Positions 46,579-55,371 of a DNA stretch of 64,000 bases are shown piece by piece. Within the stretch, counting starts at the first letter, position 1, and each line of letters starts with the position of its first letter. A model generated the notes under the pieces. The model was not told where the DNA came from and made no database searches. It saw only the letters and a program-made list of their open reading frames with translations. Source of the stretch: Bacteroidota bacterium (lineage in GTDB: Bacteria > Bacteroidota > Bacteroidia > Bacteroidales > UBA12481); the NCBI GenBank assembly GCA_018669475.1, contig JABHCC010000038.1, forward strand, positions 1 to 64,000, in the 5' to 3' direction. The position numbers and the translations under genes were made by a program.

Positions 46579-47806
46579 AAACACATAAAGTAATATTTTC
46601 TCTAATCTTTTTGTCTTTTATTGTATACCCAACAATAGCACAAACAGTAGACCTCAGTCCTGAAATATTACAGTTTGATCCTTTTATCTGGCCAAATGAA
46701 ACCCCGGAAGATTGTCCGTTCGAACAATCAGAAGAGTTTAACGGTATTAAGTTTCTGGGTATAAAAAGCGGCTTTCATTATGGTGATACCTGGTATCCAG
46801 CCTGGGCTGAAAATGACACATTATACTCTCCCTGGACTGATGGCAGGACAAAAAGACTGGACGGATACACCGACTGGTCACAGTCATGGGTAGATCCGGT
46901 ACATATTACTACAGGACAGGGGGTTATTATTGGAGACGACCCTCTTACCCTGACAGCTTACAGTATCGGGCTTGACAAAACTTCACCCGCCTTCCCTTAT
47001 CATGGACGCTATCCATGTGGATCGTTAATTTACAATGGTGTATGGTATTATGGCACTTACTGTCTGGATCCGGCAGGATATACAAAGTATGGAAATGATA
47101 CCATTAACTGGCCATGGATGGGACCCTTTGTTGGCTTCCGGACTTCAATAAATTATGGGCATATGTGGAAAGAATGCCCACATACACCAGAAGAACCATT
47201 ATTCGGTGAAACTGGTATTAATGGTTATCCGGTAAAAATTGGCGCTCCCCACTTTGTTGATTTTGGCAAAAACATGGAGCATTCACCTGATGGAAAGGCC
47301 TACATGGTTGCTCATGGTGCCGATATTTTTGACACCAAAAGTCGGGGGATATGGAATGATAGCTGGATTACAGGAGACCAGGTTTATCTGATAAGGGTAA
47401 CTCCTTCTATTGAAAATATCAATGATGCATCAAAATATGAGTTTTATGGCGGGAAAGATGATAATGGAAAGCCAATATGGGCTGCGTTACTATCACTTAC
47501 AATGCCCAGCTTAAAAAATATATAATGTGCGTGACAGATGGCGGGAACACCTACTCAAGAATGAATACCTATTTGTTGGAATCAGATAGTATTACAGGTG
47601 AATGGAAAATGGTAAGCTATATGATGAATTTTGGTGAACAAGCATATTTTGTAAATATTCCTTCGAAATTCATAAGCAAGGATGGGAAAACAGTCTGGCT
47701 GCTTTACTCAGGAAATTATTGGGACAGCATGAATGGTGAAAGCATTGGTGTTAATCCTCCAGGCAGCCATTATGGGATGTGTTTTCAGAAAATAGAACTA
47801 TTATGA
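46575..47806 (+). pseudogene. Frameshifted beta-propeller (GH43/DUF4185-like) secreted protein
   Basis: The first frame (46575-47525) encodes a signal peptide (MKTHKVIFSLIFLSFIVYPTIAQ) and about 280 residues of propeller-like sequence (RYPCGSLIYNGVWYYGTYCL; HSPDGKAYMVAHGA; VYLIRVTPSIENI). At about 47477 the family-like sequence moves to another frame: DDNGKPIW in the first is followed by GCVTITYNAQLKKYIMCVTDG in the second (quote shortened: GCVTITYNAQLKKYIM), which runs to 47806. A linker of roughly 15-25 residues normally expected between these blocks is also missing, so a deletion plus frameshift is likelier than a single-base error. Start and stop both overlap neighbours as ATGA. Product unassigned; related proteins are exported five-bladed propellers. 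Confidence 0.7.
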
Positions 47807-48996
47807 AATCTGTAACAAAAATTTTAATAACATCGGTACTAGCGCTTGTACTGGGCAGTTCTGTGATGGCTGCTAAGAAACCATTGAAAGTCTATATTCT
47901 TGCAGGCCAGTCGAACATGCAGGGCTCGGCGCATAAAAGCACCTTTGCAGCCATGGGTGATGATCCGATGGCAGCAAAGCTTCTCAGTGAGATCCTGGAC
48001 CAGAACGGAGATCCGCTCGTCTGTGACAAGGCCTGGATAAGCTACATCACACAACGCAGCCAACGCGATACTGTAATACATGGTAAGGTAAAGGTGGGTT
48101 ATGGCTTTGACGATGAACGTATTGGTCCCGAATACGCATTCGGCCTCTACATGGATAAGGCACTCAAAGAACCTATCTTAATAATCAAGACTGCCTGGGG
48201 CGGAAAATCGCTGGCCGTGGACTTCCGTCCGCCAAGCGCCGGACCCTATGAGCCAAGCTTAACAGAGAAGGAACGAGGCAACATTCCTGAGCACGAGGAG
48301 GTTGGGCACTACTACCGCGAGATGATTCGGTTCATTCGGGCAACTCTAAAGGATACTAAGAGTATTAGGAAGATCGTTCCCAACTACAGCGCAAAGCAGG
48401 GCTATGAACTATCGGGATTCGTCTGGTTCCAGGGCTGGAATGATATGTGCAACCGACATCACATCGAACAATACACAGAGAATATGATCTATTTTATCAG
48501 TGATGTTCGAAAGGAATTTGAAATGCCTGCCCTGCCTTTCATTGTAGGTATTCTGGGAGTTTATGGAACAGATCCAGATAGTCGTAAGTTCGACAAGAGG
48601 CTACCAGTGACCGACTTCCGTAAAACCCAATTTGCGGCAGTTGAGCTCTACGATTTGAAGGTTATGCCTCCTTATCGTGGCCATGTGATAGGGGTAGACA
48701 GTGGGCCCTTTTATGAACTCGAGCTCAGTGACATTTATTGGAAACGGAGACTGAACAATGAATGGAAGCGTAAAGTTAAGCAAGGGATAATGACATCGGA
48801 GGAGGCCCGGGAGGAATGCCTACGATACGGTTTCGGTGACGGTGAACTTACCACACAGGAACAGAGCACCTGGGATCGATGCGCATCCAATGCTGAATAC
48901 CATTATCTGGGTAGTGGTAAAACTTTTATTCGTTTCGGGAAGGCCCTTGCCGAGGCGATGCTAGAGATGGAGAATATTAAAATTAACTTAAGGTGA
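47803..48996 (+). CDS. Secreted SGNH carbohydrate esterase (SASA / sialate O-acetylesterase-like)
   Basis: A 397-residue exported esterase. ATG 47803 overlaps the upstream stop (ATGA) and begins a signal peptide ending SSVMAA. The SGNH block I motif is YILAGQSNMQG with catalytic S37. Supporting blocks are IIKTAWGGKSLAVDFRPP and FVWFQGWNDMCN, the latter matching the W-Q-G-x-N/D block. Enzymes of this group remove acetyl groups from polysaccharides; the acylated sugar is unknown. The catalytic Asp/His pair is not securely placed. Its stop overlaps the GTG start of the rhamnosidase gene. Confidence 0.85.
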   Translation: MKSVTKILITSVLALVLGSSVMAAKKPLKVYILAGQSNMQGSAHKSTFAAMGDDPMAAKLLSEILDQNGDPLVCDKAWISYITQRSQRDTVIHGKVKVGYGFDDERIGPEYAFGLYMDKALKEPILIIKTAWGGKSLAVDFRPPSAGPYEPSLTEKERGNIPEHEEVGHYYREMIRFIRATLKDTKSIRKIVPNYSAKQGYELSGFVWFQGWNDMCNRHHIEQYTENMIYFISDVRKEFEMPALPFIVGILGVYGTDPDSRKFDKRLPVTDFRKTQFAAVELYDLKVMPPYRGHVIGVDSGPFYELELSDIYWKRRLNNEWKRKVKQGIMTSEEAREECLRYGFGDGELTTQEQSTWDRCASNAEYHYLGSGKTFIRFGKALAEAMLEMENIKINLR

Positions 48997-51743
48997 AAAA
49001 ATCACTCATTTCATTATTAATAGCGATTGTTGTTTTTGCCGGCTTATCAGCCCTGGTATCTTGTTCAGAAAGTGTAATTGTGAATGATCTGAAGTGCGAA
49101 TACCTAACAAATCCATTAGGTATTGATGTCATACAACCACGTATAAGTTGGAAACTCGAATCTGCTATACGTGGACAGAAGCAAACTGCTTATCACATTT
49201 TGGTTGCAAGTTCGCTCGATAAGCTCAATAAAAACATAGGTGATCTTTGGGATACCGACAAAGTGAATTCAGACGAAACTATCCATATTACTTACGATGG
49301 CAAGGAGCTTGAGTCTCGGATGCAATGTTTCTGGAAGGTTCGGGTCTGGGACAAGGATGGTCAGGAATCAGGATGGAGTAAACCAGCTAAGTGGTCAATG
49401 GGTTTACTAATGAGATTTGACTGGAAGGCTGAATGGATCGGTTATGACGCCCTCCCGGATGTGGAAGATATTGCAACAATGCCAGTTCGAAATTTCAAAC
49501 ACGACCCCAACGCTGAGCCCAGGTATAAGAAATATCTACCCAGTCCTTACCTGAGAAAAGATTTTAATATTAAGAAGAAAATATCTCGTGCCTCGCTTTA
49601 CCTTACTGCACAAGGACATGTGGAAATGCGCCTCAATGGAAATCGAGTCGGAAATGAATACTTTACCCCTGGCTGGACCAATTACAACAAACGCATCTAC
49701 TACCGCACATATGATGTAGCATCCATGTTAAATAAGGGGACCAACGCAATTGGAGCAATACTGGGTGATGGTTGGTTCAGGGGCAATATCAGCATTTTGG
49801 GACAGAACCAATATGGTGATAAATTAAGATTTTTAAGTCAGCTTCAAATCGATTATGAAGATGGAAGTTCAGAGACAATTGTTTCCGATCCTTCATGGAA
49901 AGCATCATTCGGTCCTATCATCCTGTCGGATATGTTCGAAGGCGAAACATATGATGCAAGAAAAGAAATACAGGGATGGGATACCCCTGATTTTAATGAT
50001 ACTTACTGGGCTGCTGTCGATGGAGGTAGTGACATCAATCCTCTTATCCAGGCCTATCCAGGCGTACCTGTCCGTCCAGTACAGGAATTGCCAACGGCTA
50101 AATTAAGCGAACCAGAACCCAATACATATGTCTTCGATCTGGGGCAGAATTATTCCGGCTGGGCCCGCCTGAAAGTTACAGGTAAAGAAGGCGACACGGT
50201 AAATATGCAGTTTGCCGAAATGCTAAATGCCGATGGCACTGTTTATGACGACAACCTTCGTTCAGCTCAGGCTGCCGATAACTATATCCTGAAAGGCAAT
50301 GGTGAAGAGATTTACGAACCGCATTTCACCTTTCATGGCTACCGTTACGTACAGGTGACAGGGCTGAGTCAAAAACCAAGCCCTGAAACCATTACCGGCA
50401 TAGTCATCCAATCAGATGCACCAATGACAAGCTCCTTTGAATGCTCAAACCCAATGCTCAATCAGCTGCACAGCAATGTCATCTGGGGCCAGCGATCAAA
50501 CTACCTCGAGGTTCCAACCGACTGTCCCCAGCGCGATGAGCGCCTCGGCTGGACTGGCGATACACAGGTGTTTATCCGTTCTGGGTGCTACAATCAGGAT
50601 GTATCGGCTTTCTTCACCAAATGGATCACTGACCTGATGGACACCCAAAATGATGCAGGTACCTTCGGTCAGCAGGCACCGGTATTCCACGGCCACGGAT
50701 CTCCTGCATGGGCAGATGCCGGCGTAATCTGCCCTTGGACAATCTATGAGGTATATGGTGACAAACGTATAATCGAAGACAATTATGAAGCCATGGCAAG
50801 ATTCATCGAGTCATGTCGAAAGATTGGCCATAATGGTCACGGCGGTGGTTTCGGTGACTGGCTAGCTGTCGGATCAGAGACTCCTAAAGATCTTATCTCA
50901 GCAGCTTACTTCGGGTACACCACAAGCCTCATGGCAGATATTGCAGCTGACCTTGGCAAAGAACAGGACGTCGTAAAATACAATAAACTATTTGAGGATA
51001 TTCGTAAGAATTTTCAAGATAATTTCGTAAACACGGATGGCACAATCGCTGGCAATTCACAAACCGCCTACTGCCTGGCCATACACTACAATTTATTAAC
51101 AGAAAAGCAACGTACTCAGGCAGCGGCTCATCTGGTTGAACGCATCAAGGCCAAGGATTATCATCTTTCGGTTGGTTTTGTCGGCGTTCCGATCCTCCTG
51201 CCAACCCTTACAGAAATAGGACAAAGCGATCTTGCTTACCGTCTCATTCAGAACACAAGCTATCCCTCATGGGGATACTCCATAGACCAGGGTGCAACAA
51301 CGATTTGGGAACGCTGGAACAGCTACACAAAAAAAGATGGTTTTGGCGACGTGGGTATGAACTCCTTCAATCATTATGCTTACGGTGCATGTAGTGAGTG
51401 GATGTTCAGAAGCATGCTCGGTATTGAAACGGATGGTCCCGGCTTCAAAAAGATTATAATGAAACCCCAATTTGGAGAAGGAGTTAGCTGGGCAAAAGGT
51501 CACTACGACTCGATTAGGGGTAGGATAAACAGCGATTGGAAAGTGCAGGATGGATCACTTCAATGGAATATATCAATCCCGGCGAATACAACTGCAACGA
51601 TCTATCTTCCGGGTAAAGATATTACGGAAAGCGATATGGCTGCCAATGATGTTGTGGGAGTTAGCTTCAAAGAACATAAAGATGGCTATAGTATCTTCAA
51701 GCTAGAATCGGGGGAGTATAGTTTTAATGCTAAGACAGAGTAG
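48993..51743 (+). CDS. GH78 alpha-L-rhamnosidase
   Basis: A 916-residue exported enzyme (signal with lipobox-like ALVSCSES). It starts at GTG 48993, overlapping the previous stop as GTGA, which decides the start. Domain order follows the family: an N-terminal FN3-like domain (VNDLKCEYLTNPLGIDV; RISWKLES), a Bac_rhamnosid_N domain (YLTAQGHVEMRLNGNRVG), a beta-sandwich, the (alpha/alpha)6 catalytic barrel and a C-terminal sandwich. Catalytic motifs are CPQRDERLGWTGDTQ with E516 as candidate general acid and TTIWERWNS with E773 as candidate base. It removes terminal alpha-L-rhamnose and strengthens the view that the target glycan is rhamnose-containing. Confidence 0.93.
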   Translation: MKKSLISLLIAIVVFAGLSALVSCSESVIVNDLKCEYLTNPLGIDVIQPRISWKLESAIRGQKQTAYHILVASSLDKLNKNIGDLWDTDKVNSDETIHITYDGKELESRMQCFWKVRVWDKDGQESGWSKPAKWSMGLLMRFDWKAEWIGYDALPDVEDIATMPVRNFKHDPNAEPRYKKYLPSPYLRKDFNIKKKISRASLYLTAQGHVEMRLNGNRVGNEYFTPGWTNYNKRIYYRTYDVASMLNKGTNAIGAILGDGWFRGNISILGQNQYGDKLRFLSQLQIDYEDGSSETIVSDPSWKASFGPIILSDMFEGETYDARKEIQGWDTPDFNDTYWAAVDGGSDINPLIQAYPGVPVRPVQELPTAKLSEPEPNTYVFDLGQNYSGWARLKVTGKEGDTVNMQFAEMLNADGTVYDDNLRSAQAADNYILKGNGEEIYEPHFTFHGYRYVQVTGLSQKPSPETITGIVIQSDAPMTSSFECSNPMLNQLHSNVIWGQRSNYLEVPTDCPQRDERLGWTGDTQVFIRSGCYNQDVSAFFTKWITDLMDTQNDAGTFGQQAPVFHGHGSPAWADAGVICPWTIYEVYGDKRIIEDNYEAMARFIESCRKIGHNGHGGGFGDWLAVGSETPKDLISAAYFGYTTSLMADIAADLGKEQDVVKYNKLFEDIRKNFQDNFVNTDGTIAGNSQTAYCLAIHYNLLTEKQRTQAAAHLVERIKAKDYHLSVGFVGVPILLPTLTEIGQSDLAYRLIQNTSYPSWGYSIDQGATTIWERWNSYTKKDGFGDVGMNSFNHYAYGACSEWMFRSMLGIETDGPGFKKIIMKPQFGEGVSWAKGHYDSIRGRINSDWKVQDGSLQWNISIPANTTATIYLPGKDITESDMAANDVVGVSFKEHKDGYSIFKLESGEYSFNAKTE

Positions 51744-51766
51744 TGTTAAATTGAAAATAACTGATT

Positions 51767-51870
51767 ATGAACCGGGCATGACAAAAGGAAAGATATTTTA
51801 ACACACACGCGGATGATTGTTTTTGTTGTGCGAGCTCCATCCGATAAATAGAAATAAATATAAACGGATG
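51767..51870 (+). promoter_or_regulatory. 104-bp leader element, copy 3
   Basis: The third copy, beginning ATGAACCGGGCATGACAAAA and ending at the start codon of the DUF4091 gene. The inverted repeat is CGGATG (51810-51815) / CATCCG (51838-51843), with a 22-nt loop and 24 nt to the ATG, as in the other copies. It sits in the 124-bp gap after the GH78 gene, which breaks the run of overlapping genes and probably marks a new transcription or translation unit. Confidence 0.7.
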
Positions 51871-53649
51871 AAATCTACCATTACATTATTGTTTATAGCA
51901 GTATTCTGCATGACTTGTGGCACAACAAAGATTGTTAAAACCATAGATGAACCAGCTGATCCTGATACCTATGATCTGTCGGTATGGGAAACTGTAGAAC
52001 CAGGGATTCACTCCGGTTTCGGATCAACGGATCTTGCATATTCGAAAAGTATTCCTCCGGAAGGAAATATATCTGAAGCAACTAATCTCCAGGGCTGGAA
52101 GGGCGAACGAGTCTCTTGTAAATTGCTGGTATGGTCGAATGGCACAATTGAAAACATCAGAATAAAAACAAAAAGTTTTGGTAATTCTGATTATAGCTTT
52201 GATAAAAACAGTACATCAATCTCCCTTGTAAAATATGTGCTCACCGACCAGTTTTTAAATGAGAATTCAGGAGCATGTGGGCCCAGGGATAATGATAAGG
52301 TTCCTGTTCATTTGACTCCTGATATCATAAGTAATGAAAGTAGTTTTTCTATCGACGCTAAAGGTACTCGTCCTGTTTGGATATCGGTTGACATACCAGA
52401 AAATGCACCGGCTGGTATTTATACAGGGAGCATCAGTATAAAATCAAAGTCTGGCACAAAAAAACATGACATTACACTTGAAGTACTTAATAAGAAGCTC
52501 CCTCCGCCATCGGAATGGTCTTTCCATTTAGATCTCTGGCAAAACCCATTCGCAGTTGCGCGGTTTCAAAATGTTGAATTATGGTCGATGGAACATATTG
52601 AATTGCTGAGGTCCTACCTAACAATGCTCTCTAATGCAGGGCAAAAATGTATTACGGCCACATTGATTGACAAGCCATGGGGGGATAATAAACCCTGCTA
52701 TGATGATTTTGGCTCCATGATATCCTGGACCAGGAAGAAGGATGGGAAATGGGAATATGATTATACGATCTTCGACCAATATGTAAACCTGGCAATGGAG
52801 TGTGGCATAAAAAAGCAGATTAATTGCTATTCTATGGTGCCTATCAATAATAAGTTTTCGTGGTACGATGAAGCGAGCTCAGAAACTGTTGTTCAGGAGT
52901 TATTTCCAGGGACAAAAAAATATGAAGATCTGTGGCAGGGGTTTTTGATTGACTTTAGAGTTCATTTGAAGGAAAAGGCTTGGTTAGACATTACAACAAT
53001 TGCTTTGGATGAGCGGGAAGAAGAAGAGATGACAAATATGTTCAGCTTCTTAGCGAAAACTGCCCCTGAATTTAAAATTGCGATGGCGGGATTTTATCAT
53101 GAGAGTATCAACTTATCAATTTATGATTTCAGTTCCAATTGGAGGGACTACGGAAGAATCCCTACTAAGGCTATTAAAACAAGAAAGGAAGCCGGTCTGA
53201 TAACGACTTATTATGTGGCCTGCGGTATCCCAAAACCCAATAATTTCACTTTTTCACCCCCCTCAGAATCATGTTTTGAAGGATGGATAGCCTCGGCAAT
53301 GGGATTTGATGGCTTTTTAAGATGGGCATATAACAGCTGGCCTGAAAAACCATTGATCGATTCAAGATATACCAAGTGGCCAGCAGGTGATACATATTTT
53401 ATATATCCGGGACCTCTAAGCTCAGTTCGGTTTGAGAGACTGAGAGAGGGAATCCAGGATTATGAAAAGATCAGGATAATAAGAAATGAATTGGATCAAA
53501 AGAATTCACCTGAAGCGGCAGCTGCCAGAATGAAATTGGATGAATTTCTTAGCTCAATTGACTCAAAAACTCTTGATGATAAATCAGCTGCTGAGGTAAT
53601 TAATGAAGGGAAAAGCCTGCTCAATGAAATAGTAAAATCTACTTTTTAA
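51868..53649 (+). CDS. DUF4091 / GH123-like exported glycoside hydrolase candidate
   Basis: A 593-residue lipoprotein (lipobox FCMTCGTTK). ATG 51868 is used; the in-frame TTG upstream would translate the leader element. A beta-rich N-terminal domain (about 35-210, WKGERVSCKLLVWSNG; PVWISVDIPENAPAGIYTGS) is followed by a TIM-barrel-like region (HLDLWQNPFAVARF; TTIALDEREEEEM; RKEAGLITTYYVACGIPKP). It ends in the DUF4091-type C-terminus (GFDGFLRWAYNSWP; GDTYFIYPGP; RLREGIQDYEKIRII). This architecture is shared with GH123-related proteins. The adjacent D-E in ALDERE is a candidate catalytic pair, consistent with substrate-assisted hexosaminidases, but that is inference. Confidence 0.8.
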   Translation: MKSTITLLFIAVFCMTCGTTKIVKTIDEPADPDTYDLSVWETVEPGIHSGFGSTDLAYSKSIPPEGNISEATNLQGWKGERVSCKLLVWSNGTIENIRIKTKSFGNSDYSFDKNSTSISLVKYVLTDQFLNENSGACGPRDNDKVPVHLTPDIISNESSFSIDAKGTRPVWISVDIPENAPAGIYTGSISIKSKSGTKKHDITLEVLNKKLPPPSEWSFHLDLWQNPFAVARFQNVELWSMEHIELLRSYLTMLSNAGQKCITATLIDKPWGDNKPCYDDFGSMISWTRKKDGKWEYDYTIFDQYVNLAMECGIKKQINCYSMVPINNKFSWYDEASSETVVQELFPGTKKYEDLWQGFLIDFRVHLKEKAWLDITTIALDEREEEEMTNMFSFLAKTAPEFKIAMAGFYHESINLSIYDFSSNWRDYGRIPTKAIKTRKEAGLITTYYVACGIPKPNNFTFSPPSESCFEGWIASAMGFDGFLRWAYNSWPEKPLIDSRYTKWPAGDTYFIYPGPLSSVRFERLREGIQDYEKIRIIRNELDQKNSPEAAAARMKLDEFLSSIDSKTLDDKSAAEVINEGKSLLNEIVKSTF

Positions 53650-53661
53650 AATTTTTATGTC

Positions 53662-55338
53662 ATGATAAATTACATGCAACATTACGATAACCGTCTAAAC
53701 GGTATTTTAAGAGCTACTCTTATTTTTACATCTATTTTTATTCTTAATAATACGGCTCAGTGTCAAGATGGGGCCGAAAAGGAGTACACTCTTGCTGAAA
53801 AAAACATTCAGCACGCCAAAGAAAACCTACCAAGGCAGGTATACACTGAAGACCCCGAACTAACCAGGCAAGTACATAATTTATATATCGATTGTCTCTT
53901 TGATAAGCTGTGGGAGCCGGCTCTTCCAGGCCTACCGCACAAATGGTTTTCAATTACAGGTGAAGGAGATGAGTCTTACGGCAAGTGCCAGTTGCAGTGG
54001 GATCCAATGTTCGTTCTTAATGCATGGGCTCCTCTGGATGATAACGAGGTAGCACAAGAAGTATTTAAGAATTTTTGGAATATAATTGATAATAACCCGG
54101 AAGCTCCTGAAGGATCATACAGATATGGCATGATTCCATGCACAACCACTCCGGATTTTCCACAGAATGGCTACTCGCAAATCCCGATTTTAGCCTGGGG
54201 ATGTTTGATGGTCTTTAATCAAACCAATGATTTTGAACTCTTGGAACAGAGCATACCCTATCTGGATAAATTTTTCACCTGGTATGTGAACGAAAGAGAC
54301 GTAGATAATGATGGTTTGATAGAGTATGGAGCCTATAAGAAAACTAGCATTGGAGATATAACACAGTCTGCAAGATTTGAAACATTTGATTTTCATGCGA
54401 CTCTTGATGACCTGCAATTAACTGAGCATCCTACACGCGGAACTGGTGGTGCCTGGTATGGAAATATTGAAGGTGTGGAGCAAACGAGTTTCCTGGCAAT
54501 GTCGGAGCGGGCTATGATAGAAATGTGCGAAATTACTGGCCGCGAGGAAATGAGGGATAAATATGTAAAAAGGCTCGATAAACGAACCGAGGCTATCCGT
54601 ACACAGATGTGGGACCCGGAAACGAAATTCTTTTATAGTTTAAATAGAGATACCGGTGAAAAAATCAGGATTAAAACTTTACAGGGATTTCTGACTTTAA
54701 CTGCCGGACTGGCAAGTGAGGAACAGGCAAAAGAATTGGTCAAACACTTAACTGATCCTGCTCAGTTCTGGAGTAAATATCCCGTAACGACTTCATCAAT
54801 GGAAGAGCCAACATTTAAGCCCGATGGATTTTGGCGTGGCGATATGTGGCCCCCAACCAATTATTTGCTGGCACTTGGTCTTAACCGATATGGTTATTAT
54901 GATATTGCCATTGATTTGGCGGACAAAATGCAGGAACTTTTGGAGAAATATGACGGACATGCCTATGAACGATACAACGGTGTTGATGGTATTGGTATAG
55001 GAGTAAAGGATTACTGCTGGGGGATAGCCTCATGGAGCATCGCAGTGAATACTATCTATGGTATACAGGAGGATTACCGAACAATAGTAATTCCTCCTGA
55101 TGCAAAGGGGCGTCATTTAAAAATTGGCAAGCTTGAAGTAAAATATCCTACCAACAGTTCTGTAGAATTAAAAACAGCTTTTGAACGCGAATTTAGAGTT
55201 GTTTTTCAGGGACAAACGGGACAAATAAAAGTTTGGTGCAATGGAAAAATTGTGAAAAAGAAAAATCTGAGCATTGAGGCATCTGAAGTTACATTTACTG
55301 CGATGCCAGGGAAAACCTATATTGTGTCAAAAGGATAG
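53662..55338 (+). CDS. GH63-like (MGH1-type) (alpha/alpha)6-barrel glycoside hydrolase
   Basis: A 558-residue exported protein (signal about 1-33, ending TAQCQ). Motifs typical of the GH63/GH37-like barrel are LQWDPMFVLNAWAP, DVDNDGLIEYGA, WDPETKFFYSLNRDTGE and GFWRGDMWPPTNYLLALGL. The Asp in WRGDMWP lies where GH63 has its acid (W-R-G-P/D-x-W-P). A small C-terminal beta domain (LEVKYPTNSSVELKTAF) closes the protein. Substrates of such bacterial proteins include alpha-glucosides and mannosylglycerate-type compounds; the PUL setting suggests an alpha-linked side chain. It is 12 bp after the DUF4091 gene. Confidence 0.8.
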   Translation: MINYMQHYDNRLNGILRATLIFTSIFILNNTAQCQDGAEKEYTLAEKNIQHAKENLPRQVYTEDPELTRQVHNLYIDCLFDKLWEPALPGLPHKWFSITGEGDESYGKCQLQWDPMFVLNAWAPLDDNEVAQEVFKNFWNIIDNNPEAPEGSYRYGMIPCTTTPDFPQNGYSQIPILAWGCLMVFNQTNDFELLEQSIPYLDKFFTWYVNERDVDNDGLIEYGAYKKTSIGDITQSARFETFDFHATLDDLQLTEHPTRGTGGAWYGNIEGVEQTSFLAMSERAMIEMCEITGREEMRDKYVKRLDKRTEAIRTQMWDPETKFFYSLNRDTGEKIRIKTLQGFLTLTAGLASEEQAKELVKHLTDPAQFWSKYPVTTSSMEEPTFKPDGFWRGDMWPPTNYLLALGLNRYGYYDIAIDLADKMQELLEKYDGHAYERYNGVDGIGIGVKDYCWGIASWSIAVNTIYGIQEDYRTIVIPPDAKGRHLKIGKLEVKYPTNSSVELKTAFEREFRVVFQGQTGQIKVWCNGKIVKKKNLSIEASEVTFTAMPGKTYIVSKG

Positions 55339-55371
55339 ATCGACCTGATCCAAAAATAAATAAACTTAAAA

